In this document: one piece after another, positions 41,599 through 50,898 of the stretch | Position numbering within the stretch: the stretch's first letter is position 1 | Layout: each line of letters starts with the position of its first letter | DNA from: Rhizobium sp. Root708 | GTDB lineage: Bacteria; Pseudomonadota; Alphaproteobacteria; Rhizobiales; Rhizobiaceae | Direction: 5' to 3' | NCBI RefSeq assembly: GCF_001429725.1 | Contig: NZ_LMHV01000043.1 | Location: 700,227 to 764,226, forward strand | DNA length: 64,000 nt | The notes under the pieces: model-generated | The model's input: the letters and a program-made list of their open reading frames with translations, nothing else | Told to the model about the DNA's origin: nothing | Databases searched by the model: none | Program-made: the position numbers and the translations under genes

Positions 41599-42219
41599 AT
41601 GATCACCGATATCGAGGACTTTTTCACCAAAGGATGCGGTCGCTGCGAGCGCTTTGCGACGCCGGACTGTTCGACGCGGCAGTGGATCGACGGCCTCAAC
41701 GAACTTCGCCGCATCTGTCGCGAGGCGGGGCTCGTCGAGACGGTGAAGTGGGCGCATCCGTGCTACATGCACGAAGGCCGCAACATCGTGATACTCGGGG
41801 CGTTCCGTGACAATTTTCGCTCGACGTTCTTCAACGCCGCGCTGCTGAAAGACCCCGAAGGCGTGCTCGAGAGACAGGGCCCGAATACCCAACATCCCGA
41901 TATGCTCTGTTTCCGGAACAACGAACAGGTCGCGAAGATGGAGCCGGTCATCCGGTCCTATCTGAAGGAAGCCATGGGCTATGCGGAGGCGGGTATCAAG
42001 CCGCCCAAGCTGCAAAGCCAAATCGAACTACCGGACGAGTTGGTTGAGGCTTTGGACTCCGATCCGGAACTCGCCGAAGCCTTTCACGACCTGACACCCG
42101 GCCGGCAGAAGAGCTACGTGATCAATCTCAACGGAACGAAGAAGCCGGAAACGCGAATGGCGCGGATTGCCAAGTTCCGGGATCACATTCTTGCGGGCAA
42201 GGGCGCAACGGAACGATAG
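41599..42219 (+). CDS. YdeI/OmdA-type DUF1801 protein
   Basis: The roughly 206-residue protein has an N-terminal DUF1801-like domain (TVKWAHPCYMHEGRNIVILGAF near residue 45) and a C-terminal OmdA block (LTPGRQKSYV, then ETRMARIAKFRDHILAGKG). It also has two cysteines in KGCGRCERF. The E. coli relative YdeI is linked to resistance to antimicrobial peptides and OmpD; the molecular action is unknown. Starts at 41575 (ATG) and 41599 (ATG) are possible; I chose the latter, which follows GCGAGAGAA and matches the usual protein start as I remember it. Confidence 0.78.
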   Translation: MITDIEDFFTKGCGRCERFATPDCSTRQWIDGLNELRRICREAGLVETVKWAHPCYMHEGRNIVILGAFRDNFRSTFFNAALLKDPEGVLERQGPNTQHPDMLCFRNNEQVAKMEPVIRSYLKEAMGYAEAGIKPPKLQSQIELPDELVEALDSDPELAEAFHDLTPGRQKSYVINLNGTKKPETRMARIAKFRDHILAGKGATER

Positions 42220-42544
42220 CTGCGAACAGTAACCAGTTCGGGCCTCTTCCATCGCATTCTGCTTCCCAATCAGCGGCGACAGCGATCATTCCTACGATGC
42301 CAGTTGCCAGATGCCAGCGACTGGCGTAAACGTTGCCCATCGCGAAAAGCGACCGCCTCTGTCGATCCGACCAACGGTCGGATGAAACGGACGATGTCCG
42401 AGGCAGTCGAGTACAAGCCATCCGCTGCACATCAAGCAGGGATCGGCCAGCGTTTCCAAAGAAACCAGATGCCTGCGTTCGCAGGCCCAACCGCAAGAAC
42501 GGATGCCTGAGGGCACCGGACGCTTGCGGTGATCGGAACGCGTC
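42220..42544. other. Intergenic stretch with several hairpins upstream of the MFS gene
   Basis: The 325 bases hold no coding frame I trust. Three inverted repeats stand out: ATCCGACC/GGTCGGAT (42365-42383), a GTTTC/GAAAC pair (about 42452-42466) and GCCTGCG/CGCAGGC (42471-42486). Their position before the MFS start suggests a leader or operator region. Part may be decayed coding sequence. Nothing in it resembles a known riboswitch. Confidence 0.5.
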
Positions 42545-43738
42545 ATGAATAAACCACTTGTCGTTATTTTCACTGCCATTGTCCTCGATGCCGTCGGCAT
42601 CGGGCTTATCTTTCCCATCCTGCCGTCACTCCTGAGCAACGTTACCCACGGCGGGAACGTCGCGGCCTACATCGGCGTGATGACCGCGCTCTATGCGGTC
42701 ATGCAATTTATCTTCTCGCCGGTGCTGGGTGCGCTCAGCGATCGTATCGGCCGTCGGCCCGTGCTGCTCGTTTCGCTGGCCGGTGCGGCGGTAAACTATC
42801 TGATGCTCGCCTTCGCGTCCAATCTATGGATGCTTCTGCTCGGACGCGCGATCGCCGGCCTCACCAGCGCGAACATGTCAGTCGCGACAGCCTACATCAC
42901 CGATATCTCTCCGGAGGATCAGCGAGCCCGCCGCTTCGGCCTGTTCAACGCGATGTTTGGCCTGGGCTTCATCGTCGGACCTGTGCTCGGCGGCGTCCTC
43001 GGTGACTATTGGCTACGCCTGCCGTTCATCGCCGCTGCGCTGTTGAACGGCTGCAATCTGCTGCTGGCGTTCTTCGTCCTGCCGGAATCGCGTGCGCCCG
43101 GCACGAAGAAAGTCGACCTGGCGGCGCTCAATCCGCTTCGTCCGTTACGGTGGGTATTGTCGGAGAAGCGCTTGCTGCCCGTGACGCTCATGTTCTTCAT
43201 CCTGAGCTCCACCGGAGAAGCCTACGGCACCTGCTGGGCGCTTTGGGGAAATGACGCCTTCCAGTGGAACGGCCTCTGGATCGGCCTGTCGCTCGGCACC
43301 TTTGGCATCTGCCAGACCCTTGCTCAGGCGTTTCTTCCGGGGCCGGCCGTCAAGCTGCTGGGCGAACGTGGAGCCATCGTCACCGGCATTGCGGGCGCAT
43401 GCCTCGCACTGACCGTCATGGCCTTCGCCGGCCAGGGCTGGATGATCTTCGCGATCATGCCGATTTTCGCACTCGGCGGCATCGGTACGCCGGCCTTGCA
43501 GTCGCTGGCGACCCGCCAAGTGGAAGAGCACCAGCAGGGCCAGTTCCAGGGCGTGCTCGCGTCGGCGGTAAGCCTTGCCACGATCGTCGGACCGCTCGGA
43601 TTTTCGAGCCTGTATCTTCTTGTGAGAGCGCAGTGGCCGGGCGCGATCTGGCTCTCGGTGGTTGTCGTCTATGTTGCCGCGCTACCCGTGGTGCTGGGGC
43701 TACGACTGAAGGCACCAAAGCCCGAGTTTGCCTGCTGA
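42545..43738 (+). CDS. MFS transporter, TetA-like drug:proton antiporter
   Basis: The 397-residue protein has twelve hydrophobic segments. The loop 2-3 motif GALSDRIGRRPVLLVS near residue 60 and the motif C-type region LGFIVGPVLGGVLGD near residue 140 are shared with TetA-type antiporters. It resembles class A/G TetA along most of its length, but chromosomal homologues are frequent in rhizobia and need not export tetracycline. No tetR-type gene is adjacent. The ATG follows GATCGGAACGCGTC, with no strong ribosome site. Confidence 0.85.
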   Translation: MNKPLVVIFTAIVLDAVGIGLIFPILPSLLSNVTHGGNVAAYIGVMTALYAVMQFIFSPVLGALSDRIGRRPVLLVSLAGAAVNYLMLAFASNLWMLLLGRAIAGLTSANMSVATAYITDISPEDQRARRFGLFNAMFGLGFIVGPVLGGVLGDYWLRLPFIAAALLNGCNLLLAFFVLPESRAPGTKKVDLAALNPLRPLRWVLSEKRLLPVTLMFFILSSTGEAYGTCWALWGNDAFQWNGLWIGLSLGTFGICQTLAQAFLPGPAVKLLGERGAIVTGIAGACLALTVMAFAGQGWMIFAIMPIFALGGIGTPALQSLATRQVEEHQQGQFQGVLASAVSLATIVGPLGFSSLYLLVRAQWPGAIWLSVVVVYVAALPVVLGLRLKAPKPEFAC

Positions 43739-43904
43739 TCGCAGACGCCATCGGTTCTGCTTCGTGTCGCAACGGATAGGCCGGTGGCTTCGCTCTTGGG
43801 CGAATGGGCCCCGGCCAGGCGTAGATTTACTGTAACGTACTTCCTTTCGGCCGCCTTTAGGCGCTCCATCCGCTCAGGATTGGTCCCGGTTGGAGAAAAA
43901 GTTG

Positions 43905-45308
43905 ATGAGAATCCTCGCGATCTTATGTCTGCTGCTGTTTGCTCCCTCAGCGATGGCCGCGGATAAGGCTCAGCGCGCCTTTGACAAGGAGATTGAACGT
44001 AACGCGGCTCAGGCCGTGGTGTGGGGCATGCCGGTGGTCAATTACGACCTGATGCGGCAGGAGATGCTCACCAAGACACCGGGAAAAGTCGGCCAGGTGA
44101 TCTACTGGGGGCGCCCTCTGGATGGGAGAAACCAGACCCTGACACCCAATCCGGATGCCCTTTACTTCATGGTCTTCTTCACCACCAAGGATGGCCCCGT
44201 CGTTCTCGATCTGCCGCCTGCGGAGGACAAGGCATCGTTCAACGGCAACATCGTCACGGCCTGGCAGTTGCCGCTGGAGGACGCGGGCCTGCTCGGATAC
44301 GACAAGGGCAAGGGTGGAAAATTCGTGGTTCTGCCTCCCGGCTACAAGGAGAAGCTGCCGGATGGCTACATCCCGCTGCGGTCCGAGGTCTACGGCGGCT
44401 ACATGCTGTTTCGTTCGAACCTCAGGAGTCACGGCGAAGCCGACGTGCAGGCCTCGATCGACTACGGCAGGAAGATGAAAGTCTACCCGTTGTCAGCGGC
44501 TGCCAACCCGCCGGAGACAGTCTTTTCCGACGTGAAGGACGTCATGTTCGACTCCACGATCAAGTGGAACGCGAGCTTCTTCGAAAACCTGAACCGCGTC
44601 GTTCAGGAAGAACCGTGGATCGACCGTGACCGCGTCTTGATCGACGGGCTCAAATCTCTGGGGATCGAGAAAGGCAAGCCGTTTGCACCCGATCGGCACA
44701 CGCAATCGCTGCTGACGAAGGGCATCCGGGAAGCCGAGGCGCTGCTTGAAGCAAAATACGATGCCGGTCTGCCGCCATTTTTCACCGCGACGAGCCGCTG
44801 GACCTATCCCGCCTATCCCGATCTCATCAAGGCCGCACAGGCGGACTTCAACGAACCGGATGCCTATCCGGTCGACCACCGCGGCGTCGCCTATAGCTAT
44901 GCCTATATCGGCATCAAGCGTCTCGGAGCCGGCCAGTTCTATTCGATCTCGATCCGGGACAAGGACGGGCATGCCTTCGACGGCGGCAAGACCTACCGCC
45001 TCAACGTGCCGGCGAACGTTCCGGTCAAGCAATACTGGTCGGTGACCGCCTATGACCGGCAGACGCATGCGCTGATCAAAAATGTCCCGCGCGCCAGCCG
45101 TTCATCGCAGATCCCGGAACTCGTGAAGAACGACGACGGTTCCGTCGATCTCTATTTCGGCCCGAAGGCGCCCAAGGGCAAGGATGCGAACTGGGTGCCG
45201 ACGGATCCGAAGCGCGGTTTCGAGTTGATGTTTAGAGCCTACGGCCCGACACCTGAGTTCTTCGACAAGAAGTGGATACTGTCCGACGTCGTCCGTATGG
45301 GGAAGTAA
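43905..45308 (+). CDS. Secreted DUF1254/DUF1214 protein
   Basis: The roughly 467-residue protein has a signal peptide ending near AMAADK. An N-terminal DUF1254 domain (WGMPVVNYDLMRQEM near residue 43 and TPNPDALYFMVFF near residue 78) is followed by a C-terminal DUF1214 domain (about 330-460, with YSISIRDKDGHAFDGGKTYRL and KNVPRASRSSQIPEL). Function is unknown. The ATG at 43905 follows a GGAGAAAAAG ribosome site. A terminator shared with the opposing gene follows the stop. Confidence 0.88.
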   Translation: MRILAILCLLLFAPSAMAADKAQRAFDKEIERNAAQAVVWGMPVVNYDLMRQEMLTKTPGKVGQVIYWGRPLDGRNQTLTPNPDALYFMVFFTTKDGPVVLDLPPAEDKASFNGNIVTAWQLPLEDAGLLGYDKGKGGKFVVLPPGYKEKLPDGYIPLRSEVYGGYMLFRSNLRSHGEADVQASIDYGRKMKVYPLSAAANPPETVFSDVKDVMFDSTIKWNASFFENLNRVVQEEPWIDRDRVLIDGLKSLGIEKGKPFAPDRHTQSLLTKGIREAEALLEAKYDAGLPPFFTATSRWTYPAYPDLIKAAQADFNEPDAYPVDHRGVAYSYAYIGIKRLGAGQFYSISIRDKDGHAFDGGKTYRLNVPANVPVKQYWSVTAYDRQTHALIKNVPRASRSSQIPELVKNDDGSVDLYFGPKAPKGKDANWVPTDPKRGFELMFRAYGPTPEFFDKKWILSDVVRMGK

Positions 45309-45344
45309 GAGCGGCGCATAGCTGTAACGGCTTGCGTAACGAAA

Positions 45345-45376
45345 AAGGCCCTGCTCGATTGAACGGGGCCTTCCTT
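45345..45376. terminator. Bidirectional terminator between the DUF1254 and phytase-like genes
   Basis: Arms AAGGCCC (45345-45351) and GGGCCTT (45366-45372) form a stem with a 14-base loop. A-rich sequence precedes it and CCTTTTG follows, so read from the minus strand it ends in TTTTTC. It lies between two convergent genes. Confidence 0.8.
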
Positions 45377-45390
45377 TTGAGTGTCTTGGC

Positions 45391-46749
45391 TTACTTCGCG
45401 TTCAGAAGCTCACCGACTTCGAGCAGGCTGAACTCGTTGTTATCTGCCTTGTCGAGCGCGCGGCCGGCCGAGAATGGCAGGTTGTTGTCGTTGCCGACGA
45501 CGATGTGGGTGGCGTCGACGCGGTCGACGTTCTCGATCGTCACGAACGGCATGTCGTAGATGCCATCCTTGCTGCCGGCCTTCTTCTTGTCGTCGGGGTC
45601 CTGGATGTTCAGAAGGTCGATATAGCCGATCTTGCGGACAGCCTTGCCGACATTGGCGTCGTTGAACTCGATCTTGTAGATACGCTTGAGTTCAGCCAGC
45701 GCCTCGAAGCAATCCGGCTTCGGCTGCTTGGGATCGGCGCAAGCCTTGTCCTTCGAGCCGGCGCCGTTGTCACGTTCGATGACGAGTGCCGTGGCATCGT
45801 CAAGCATGTTGAAGTCGCCAATCGAAACGCCCTTGTCCTCGAACGGATACAGCCATGTACGGCCGGTCCAGTTCTTGGAAGCGGTGTCGAACTCGATAAC
45901 GCGGATGGCGGTGTGGCCGTCAACCGATTCCATCTTGCCGTCTTCCAAATAAAGCGGGCCTTCCAGCAGGCCGTAAAGCTTGCTGCCATCCTTCGACATG
46001 GCAAGACCTTCGAAGCCGCCGGAGCGCTTCAGGTTGAAGACCGGCATCTTGGCGGCCGGGTTTGCGGGAACGGAGAGCACCGGATTGTCGGGCGATAGGA
46101 CCGGCTTGCCGTTGACGGTGGTCGAGAACACGTCGGTCAGGCGGCCTTCGGTGTCGAACTTCAGGAGATAGGGTCCGAATTCCTCACCGATCCAGAAGCC
46201 GTCGGCCACGGGTTGTACTGATTCGATATCGAAGTCGGCGCCGGTCAGGTAGCGCTTCTCCGCGCCTTCGAGAACGATCGGGAAGGGGGCCTTCTTGTCG
46301 GGATCGGACAGGAACAGGTTCTTGACGACATCGACCTTGCCGGTCTGCCAGTCGAACTTGACCTGATGCAGGAAGAGCATCGCGTCGCTGGAGTTGGCCT
46401 TGGAGCCGAAGCCGTTGTCGGAGAGCGTCCAGAAGCTGCCGTCAGCCATCGTCTTGATGCCGGAGAAGCCCTGGATCGGCTGGCCGTCGAACGGAAGCTT
46501 CAGATCGGTGATGCGTGCGCCGTCCTTGCCCGGAACGGTGCCGAGCGCTTCGGTGCGCTTGCGATCGGCGGTGGTGAACTTGCCGGAGTGCTTCAGGAAC
46601 TCAGGCGCATCTGCCGGAGCCGCAACCAGCGTGTTAGCAGGCAGAATGGCCTGGCCCGCGAGCTTGGCAGGAAATTCCTGTTGGTCGGCGGAAGCCGAAG
46701 CAGTGATCAAAAGAACAAATGAAACAGAAGCAAGAAGAGTATTTTTCAT
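45391..46749 (-). CDS. Secreted esterase-like phytase family protein
   Basis: The 452-residue protein has a signal peptide (MKNTLLASVSFVLLITASASA) and a beta-propeller-like domain of the phytase-like/esterase family. Segments include GFSGIKTMADGSFWTLSDNGFG near residue 80, DGFWIGEEFGPYLLKF near residue 165, and FEGLAMSKDGSKLYGLLEGPLY near residue 230. Members are secreted proteins of unclear activity, and some bind calcium or phosphate esters. The ATG at 46749 follows a GGGGG ribosome site; a longer frame starts four codons earlier. It is the only gene between two convergent/parallel neighbours. Confidence 0.85.
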   Translation of the reverse strand: MKNTLLASVSFVLLITASASADQQEFPAKLAGQAILPANTLVAAPADAPEFLKHSGKFTTADRKRTEALGTVPGKDGARITDLKLPFDGQPIQGFSGIKTMADGSFWTLSDNGFGSKANSSDAMLFLHQVKFDWQTGKVDVVKNLFLSDPDKKAPFPIVLEGAEKRYLTGADFDIESVQPVADGFWIGEEFGPYLLKFDTEGRLTDVFSTTVNGKPVLSPDNPVLSVPANPAAKMPVFNLKRSGGFEGLAMSKDGSKLYGLLEGPLYLEDGKMESVDGHTAIRVIEFDTASKNWTGRTWLYPFEDKGVSIGDFNMLDDATALVIERDNGAGSKDKACADPKQPKPDCFEALAELKRIYKIEFNDANVGKAVRKIGYIDLLNIQDPDDKKKAGSKDGIYDMPFVTIENVDRVDATHIVVGNDNNLPFSAGRALDKADNNEFSLLEVGELLNAK

Positions 46750-46794
46750 CGAAACCCCCAAGGATTGGAATGCGGGTTTCGATTAGCAAGGCTT

Positions 46795-47862
46795 TCATGT
46801 CGGCGCGTTGACGCTTGCATGAAGCTTTGGTGACGCCTTGAGGTTGTCCGCCTTGAAGAGCGAGATGACGCCGAGGCTTTGCCCGCGTCCCTTGACGGCG
46901 TGGGTTCCTAGGTCCTCCACCGATACCATCTCCGGCATGTCGATCCTCTGGGCGAGGTCGGACGAGATGAGAACGGATCGGTTCAACGTCTTGCAGAGCG
47001 ATTCAAGCCTGGAGGTCGTATTAACGGTATCACCGAAATAGGTGATCTTGTGGTGATCGACGCCGATCTCGGCCGTGATGACGGTGCCGCCATGCAAGGC
47101 AGCGCGCAGACGAGGGACCTGGCCGTAGGTTTGCAGCCAGCTCTCGGCGTCCGCCTCTATTTCACCGATGATGTCGAAGATGCAGTTGATGCATCGGGCA
47201 AACTTGACACCACGCTCGAGCGGCCAGCTGATGATCGCGGCGTCCCCGACATAATCGTCAATCGTGCCCTTGTACTTCCGGACGGGCTCGGCGAAAGCGG
47301 CGAACAGCGAACTCAGCATCTGCTGGGCCCTGAGGTCGCCGTGCTTTTCGGCAAAGGCGGTCGAATCCACCAGGTCGATGAACAGAAAGACGCGTTCTTC
47401 GCTGATCGGCTTGCGATAGCGGCTGAAAAGCATGCTTGAGAAGATGTCGCGACCCAGAAGCTCGCGAATCCGCAGCACGAAGATAATCAGCGCACACACC
47501 GCGAGCGCATAGAGAAAAGCATCGAATGGCAGGATGACCGCATCCACCCAGGAAGCCGGACGAAAGGCGCCGAGCCACCACATCGAAAGGCCCGCAACCG
47601 CAAATCCGATGCTCATCAGGATCTCGTAGACGAAGATTTCCGCGAGGAAGTACGTCACGGTTGGCAATGCCTGCATGCGACGCGAAAGACCGCGCAGGAT
47701 CACCTTGCGCTCGAACAGGATGATCGGCATGCCGATGAACAATGCGAATGTCGCGCCGACGAAGGGGTGGCCGCCGTAAAACCTGAGATCGTAGAGAACG
47801 CCACTACCGGCTATGACAAGCGCGATCAGCAGCCAGTTCTGGACTGGAGATATTTCCCTCAT
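46795..47862 (-). CDS. Membrane-bound class III nucleotide cyclase with altered substrate residue
   Basis: The 355-residue protein has about five TM segments in the first 140 residues and a C-terminal class III cyclase homology domain (about 165-345). The first metal Asp is in FLFIDLVDST and the second in YVGDAAIISW. The transition-state residues are in GDTVNTTSRLE (Asn and Arg). The position that normally holds the adenine-selecting Lys (xKxxGD) reads DDYVGD, with Asp. Rhizobia carry many such cyclases; whether this one makes cAMP is uncertain. It follows rnd after 148 bases on the same strand. Confidence 0.83.
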   Translation of the reverse strand: MREISPVQNWLLIALVIAGSGVLYDLRFYGGHPFVGATFALFIGMPIILFERKVILRGLSRRMQALPTVTYFLAEIFVYEILMSIGFAVAGLSMWWLGAFRPASWVDAVILPFDAFLYALAVCALIIFVLRIRELLGRDIFSSMLFSRYRKPISEERVFLFIDLVDSTAFAEKHGDLRAQQMLSSLFAAFAEPVRKYKGTIDDYVGDAAIISWPLERGVKFARCINCIFDIIGEIEADAESWLQTYGQVPRLRAALHGGTVITAEIGVDHHKITYFGDTVNTTSRLESLCKTLNRSVLISSDLAQRIDMPEMVSVEDLGTHAVKGRGQSLGVISLFKADNLKASPKLHASVNAPT

Positions 47863-48010
47863 GGAGTCCTTTTCGCGGTAAAGCGTCGCCGGAAATGCTT
47901 AAGGCATATAGGAACGGCCCGGCGCTTCAAAAAGGCGCGCCAGCGCCGTTTCCTCGATCTGGTCCGATCTCGGAAGCACTTTACCCATAAAAACGTCCGC
48001 CTGATGGCAG

Positions 48011-49156
48011 TTACAGCGCGACTGTCTCGACTTTCTTGCCGACGAAACGAAGCGCCACCTGGCCCTGAATGAGCTGCAGGGCGGGTTCGCCGAAAAGCTC
48101 CCGGCGCCAGCCGTGGAGTGCCGCGACTTCGGCGTTCTCGCCTTCCGCCGCGATCCGGTCGAGATCCTCGCTATTGGCGATGACCTTCGGGGCAACGCCG
48201 TGCTTTTCGGAGATCAGCTTCAGCAGAACCTTCAGCAACTCGGCTGCGGCGGCAGCGCCCTCAGGCGGCTGCGTCTGCCGGGGTGCGTGCGGCATCTCGG
48301 CCTTTGGCAAGGCAAGCGCCGCGTTGACGGCCTCGACGACCGCGCCACCGGCTGCCGATCGTTCCCAACCCTTGGGGATGGTCCGCAGGCGGCCAAGCGC
48401 CTCGTTGTCCTTCGGCTGCTGCTGCGCGATTTCGTAGATCGCGTCGTCCTTGATGACGCGCGAGCGCGGCACGTTGCGAGAGCGAGCCTCGCGCTCGCGC
48501 CAGGCGGCAACGAATTTCAGGACCGCCAGCTCCTGCGGCTTGCGCAGGCGCATCTTCAGCCGCTGCCACGCATCGTCGGGATGCATGTCGTAGGTTTCGC
48601 GGGCCTCGAGGATATCCATCTCCTCCCGGAGCCAGGACGAGCGGCTTTCGCGCTCGAGTTCGGCCTTGAGGTAAAGATAGACGTCGCGCAGGTGGGTGAC
48701 GTCCGCCAGGGCATAGTCGAGCTGCTTTTCCGAAAGCGGCCGCCGGCTCCAGTCGGTGAAGCGCGAGGACTTGTCGATCTGGACGCCCTTGGTGCGGCTG
48801 ACGAGCTGGTCGTAGGAGACGGAATCGCCGAAGCCGCAAACCATCGCCGCGACCTGCGTATCGAAGATTGGGTGCGGAATGAGGCCGCCCCGGTTGTAGA
48901 TGATTTCGATGTCCTGCCGCGCGGCATGGAACACCTTCAGAACGCTGGTATCCGCCATCAGCTCGAAGAACGGCTTGAGGTCGAGCCCCTTCGCCAGAGG
49001 GTCAACCAGCACTTCCGTTGTCGGGCTTGCCATCTGTATCAAGCAGAGTTCCGGCCAGAACGTCGTCTCTCGGAGAAACTCGGTGTCGATGGTAATGAAT
49101 TCTGACTTGGCCAGCTCTTTGCAGGCCGCCTCCAAATCGGCGGTTGTTTCGATCAT
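48011..49156 (-). CDS. rnd: Ribonuclease D
   Basis: RNase D is a 3'-to-5' exonuclease that trims tRNA precursors. The 381-residue protein has the DEDDy core: FITIDTEFLRE near residue 19 (motif I), VFHAARQDIEIIYN near residue 75 (motif II) and YALADVTHLRDVY near residue 150 (motif III). An HRDC domain follows (about 210-290). The start MIETTADL matches rhizobial homologues. In this lineage rnd commonly lies before aspS; here a multicopper oxidase gene lies between them. Confidence 0.95.
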   Translation of the reverse strand: MIETTADLEAACKELAKSEFITIDTEFLRETTFWPELCLIQMASPTTEVLVDPLAKGLDLKPFFELMADTSVLKVFHAARQDIEIIYNRGGLIPHPIFDTQVAAMVCGFGDSVSYDQLVSRTKGVQIDKSSRFTDWSRRPLSEKQLDYALADVTHLRDVYLYLKAELERESRSSWLREEMDILEARETYDMHPDDAWQRLKMRLRKPQELAVLKFVAAWREREARSRNVPRSRVIKDDAIYEIAQQQPKDNEALGRLRTIPKGWERSAAGGAVVEAVNAALALPKAEMPHAPRQTQPPEGAAAAAELLKVLLKLISEKHGVAPKVIANSEDLDRIAAEGENAEVAALHGWRRELFGEPALQLIQGQVALRFVGKKVETVAL

Positions 49157-49239
49157 CTCAATTCATTCGCAGGATAGACATAGTTGAACCTTCCTTCTCC
49201 TTTCGGCCGGATATGTCAACTAGAACCCGCAAAGAGCTG

Positions 49240-50631
49240 TCAAACAACTCTCACATAACTGGTCATGCCGGTCTTTTGATGCTCGATGATGTGGCAATGC
49301 AGCAACCAATCGCCGGGATTGTCGGCCACGAAGGCGAGCTGCACCTTTTCGTCGGGCTGCACCAGATAAGTATCGGTCACGAGCGGCATGACCTCCCGCG
49401 TCGATGACGAAAGCACGGTGAAGCTCATGCCGTGCAGGTGGATCGGATGCGTGTGCGGCGTCACGTTCTCGAGCTGCAGGATATAGCTCTTGCCGAGCTT
49501 CAATTCCGCCAGCGGCGCGGTCGGGTCGGGCGTATCGCCCGGCCACGGCACCTTGTTGATGGCCCAGAAGCTGTAACCGAGCGTGCCGCAGATACTGTCG
49601 ACAGGCGCGCTTTCCGCCGTGGCGCTGAGGATGAGCGGGATTTTCTGTGCTGAGGAAAGATCCGCCTTGGCAACCGGGTTTTCGCCGAGCGCTGCAAGAT
49701 CGCCGACATTGCGCTTCAGCGATGTTCCGACGGCCCTGATCCTGGCGATCGTCTTCGGTGTGGTGCCTCTGATGTCTTCGAGCGTCGCAACCGCGCCCTC
49801 GCTGTCGGGCATACGCACGGCGAGATCGAGACGCTGGCCGGGGCCGATCAGAAGCAGCTCGAGCGGAAAACGCTTCGGCACGGGATTGCCGTCGATCGCA
49901 ATGACCATCGCCTCGGCGCCCTCCATCTTCAGCGAGAAGATACGGGTGACGTCGGTCACCGCAATCCGCAGCCGGACAAGGCCGCCGGCCGGCGCATCAT
50001 ATTGCGGCTCCGGATGCCAGTTGGCGGTGCGCACTGTTCCGTAGGTCCCGGTCTTTGCCGCATCGCGCGGCCGAAACGGCGCAATGAACTGCCCATCGCT
50101 GCCGAGCCGCCAGTCGCGCAGGTTCAGCACTACTTCGGCATCGAAGGTCGGATCAGCGGGGTCTTCCACCACGAGAACGCCGGTCATGCCGTGGCCCATC
50201 TGGGTCAACGTGTTGCAATGCGGGTGATACCAGAAGGTACCGGCGTCTGGTGGCGTGAAGGCGTAGTCGAAGCTGTCGCCGGTGTAGACGTAAGGCTGCG
50301 TCATGAACGGCACGCCGTCCATTTTGTTGGCGATTCTCAGGCCATGCCAGTGAATCGTCGTCGGCTCGTCGAGCGTGTTCGTCAGCCGTGCCGCATAGGG
50401 CTTGCCCTTGGTCATCCTCAGCACCGGCGGCATGCCGCCGTCGCCCCAGGTCATGATGTCCTTCGTCACGCCTGAATCGGCGATGCTGGCCGTCGTCCTT
50501 ATCGCCTTCAGCACCTGTGGTTCAGGTGCCGCCTCCGCCAGTCCGAACTTGCCGGCGACGCCGATCCCGACGCCGTAAGCGCCTGCGACGGCGGAAGCCT
50601 TCAACAGATTGCGGCGGGTGAGAAGGGGCAT
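49240..50631 (-). CDS. Multicopper oxidase (Tat-exported, periplasmic)
   Basis: The 463-residue protein has a twin-arginine signal (LTRRNLLKASAVAG) and the four copper-ligand motifs: HWHG near residue 97, WYHPHC near residue 137, HPIHLHG near residue 413, and HCHIIEHQKTGM near residue 448. The last gives the His-Cys-His and the axial Met of type-1 copper. It oxidises a substrate, possibly Cu(I) or phenolics, while reducing oxygen to water. It is not in an operon with a known copper gene. Its promoter shares the 267-base gap with aspS. Confidence 0.92.
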   Translation of the reverse strand: MPLLTRRNLLKASAVAGAYGVGIGVAGKFGLAEAAPEPQVLKAIRTTASIADSGVTKDIMTWGDGGMPPVLRMTKGKPYAARLTNTLDEPTTIHWHGLRIANKMDGVPFMTQPYVYTGDSFDYAFTPPDAGTFWYHPHCNTLTQMGHGMTGVLVVEDPADPTFDAEVVLNLRDWRLGSDGQFIAPFRPRDAAKTGTYGTVRTANWHPEPQYDAPAGGLVRLRIAVTDVTRIFSLKMEGAEAMVIAIDGNPVPKRFPLELLLIGPGQRLDLAVRMPDSEGAVATLEDIRGTTPKTIARIRAVGTSLKRNVGDLAALGENPVAKADLSSAQKIPLILSATAESAPVDSICGTLGYSFWAINKVPWPGDTPDPTAPLAELKLGKSYILQLENVTPHTHPIHLHGMSFTVLSSSTREVMPLVTDTYLVQPDEKVQLAFVADNPGDWLLHCHIIEHQKTGMTSYVRVV

Positions 50632-50898
50632 GGCGAGACTCCGCGGGAACGATATCGCTCCTCTTTAAAGTTGACCGCGAGCTTCAGCAATATGGTGCGA
50701 GCCTGCCAAACTGCCGCACGGTTTGTCGCAACTCGGTTGCGAGCGTGCCATAATGCCTTCGCAACGCGCGTGCGATATGCGCCAAGTCTTGACAAATCAG
50801 GCGGTCCATGCGCTTTTCCGCCCGATTTTCTTGTCGGAACGGGAGAGCCATTCGAGCCCCCGCTGCCGTCTTCAAGCCAAATACCGGGAATTGAGATG

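Noticed and set aside
42220..42544. Possible coding pseudogene before the MFS gene
   Set aside because: A frame can be drawn through it but it gives a basic low-complexity product with no homology, and the hairpins suggest regulatory DNA.
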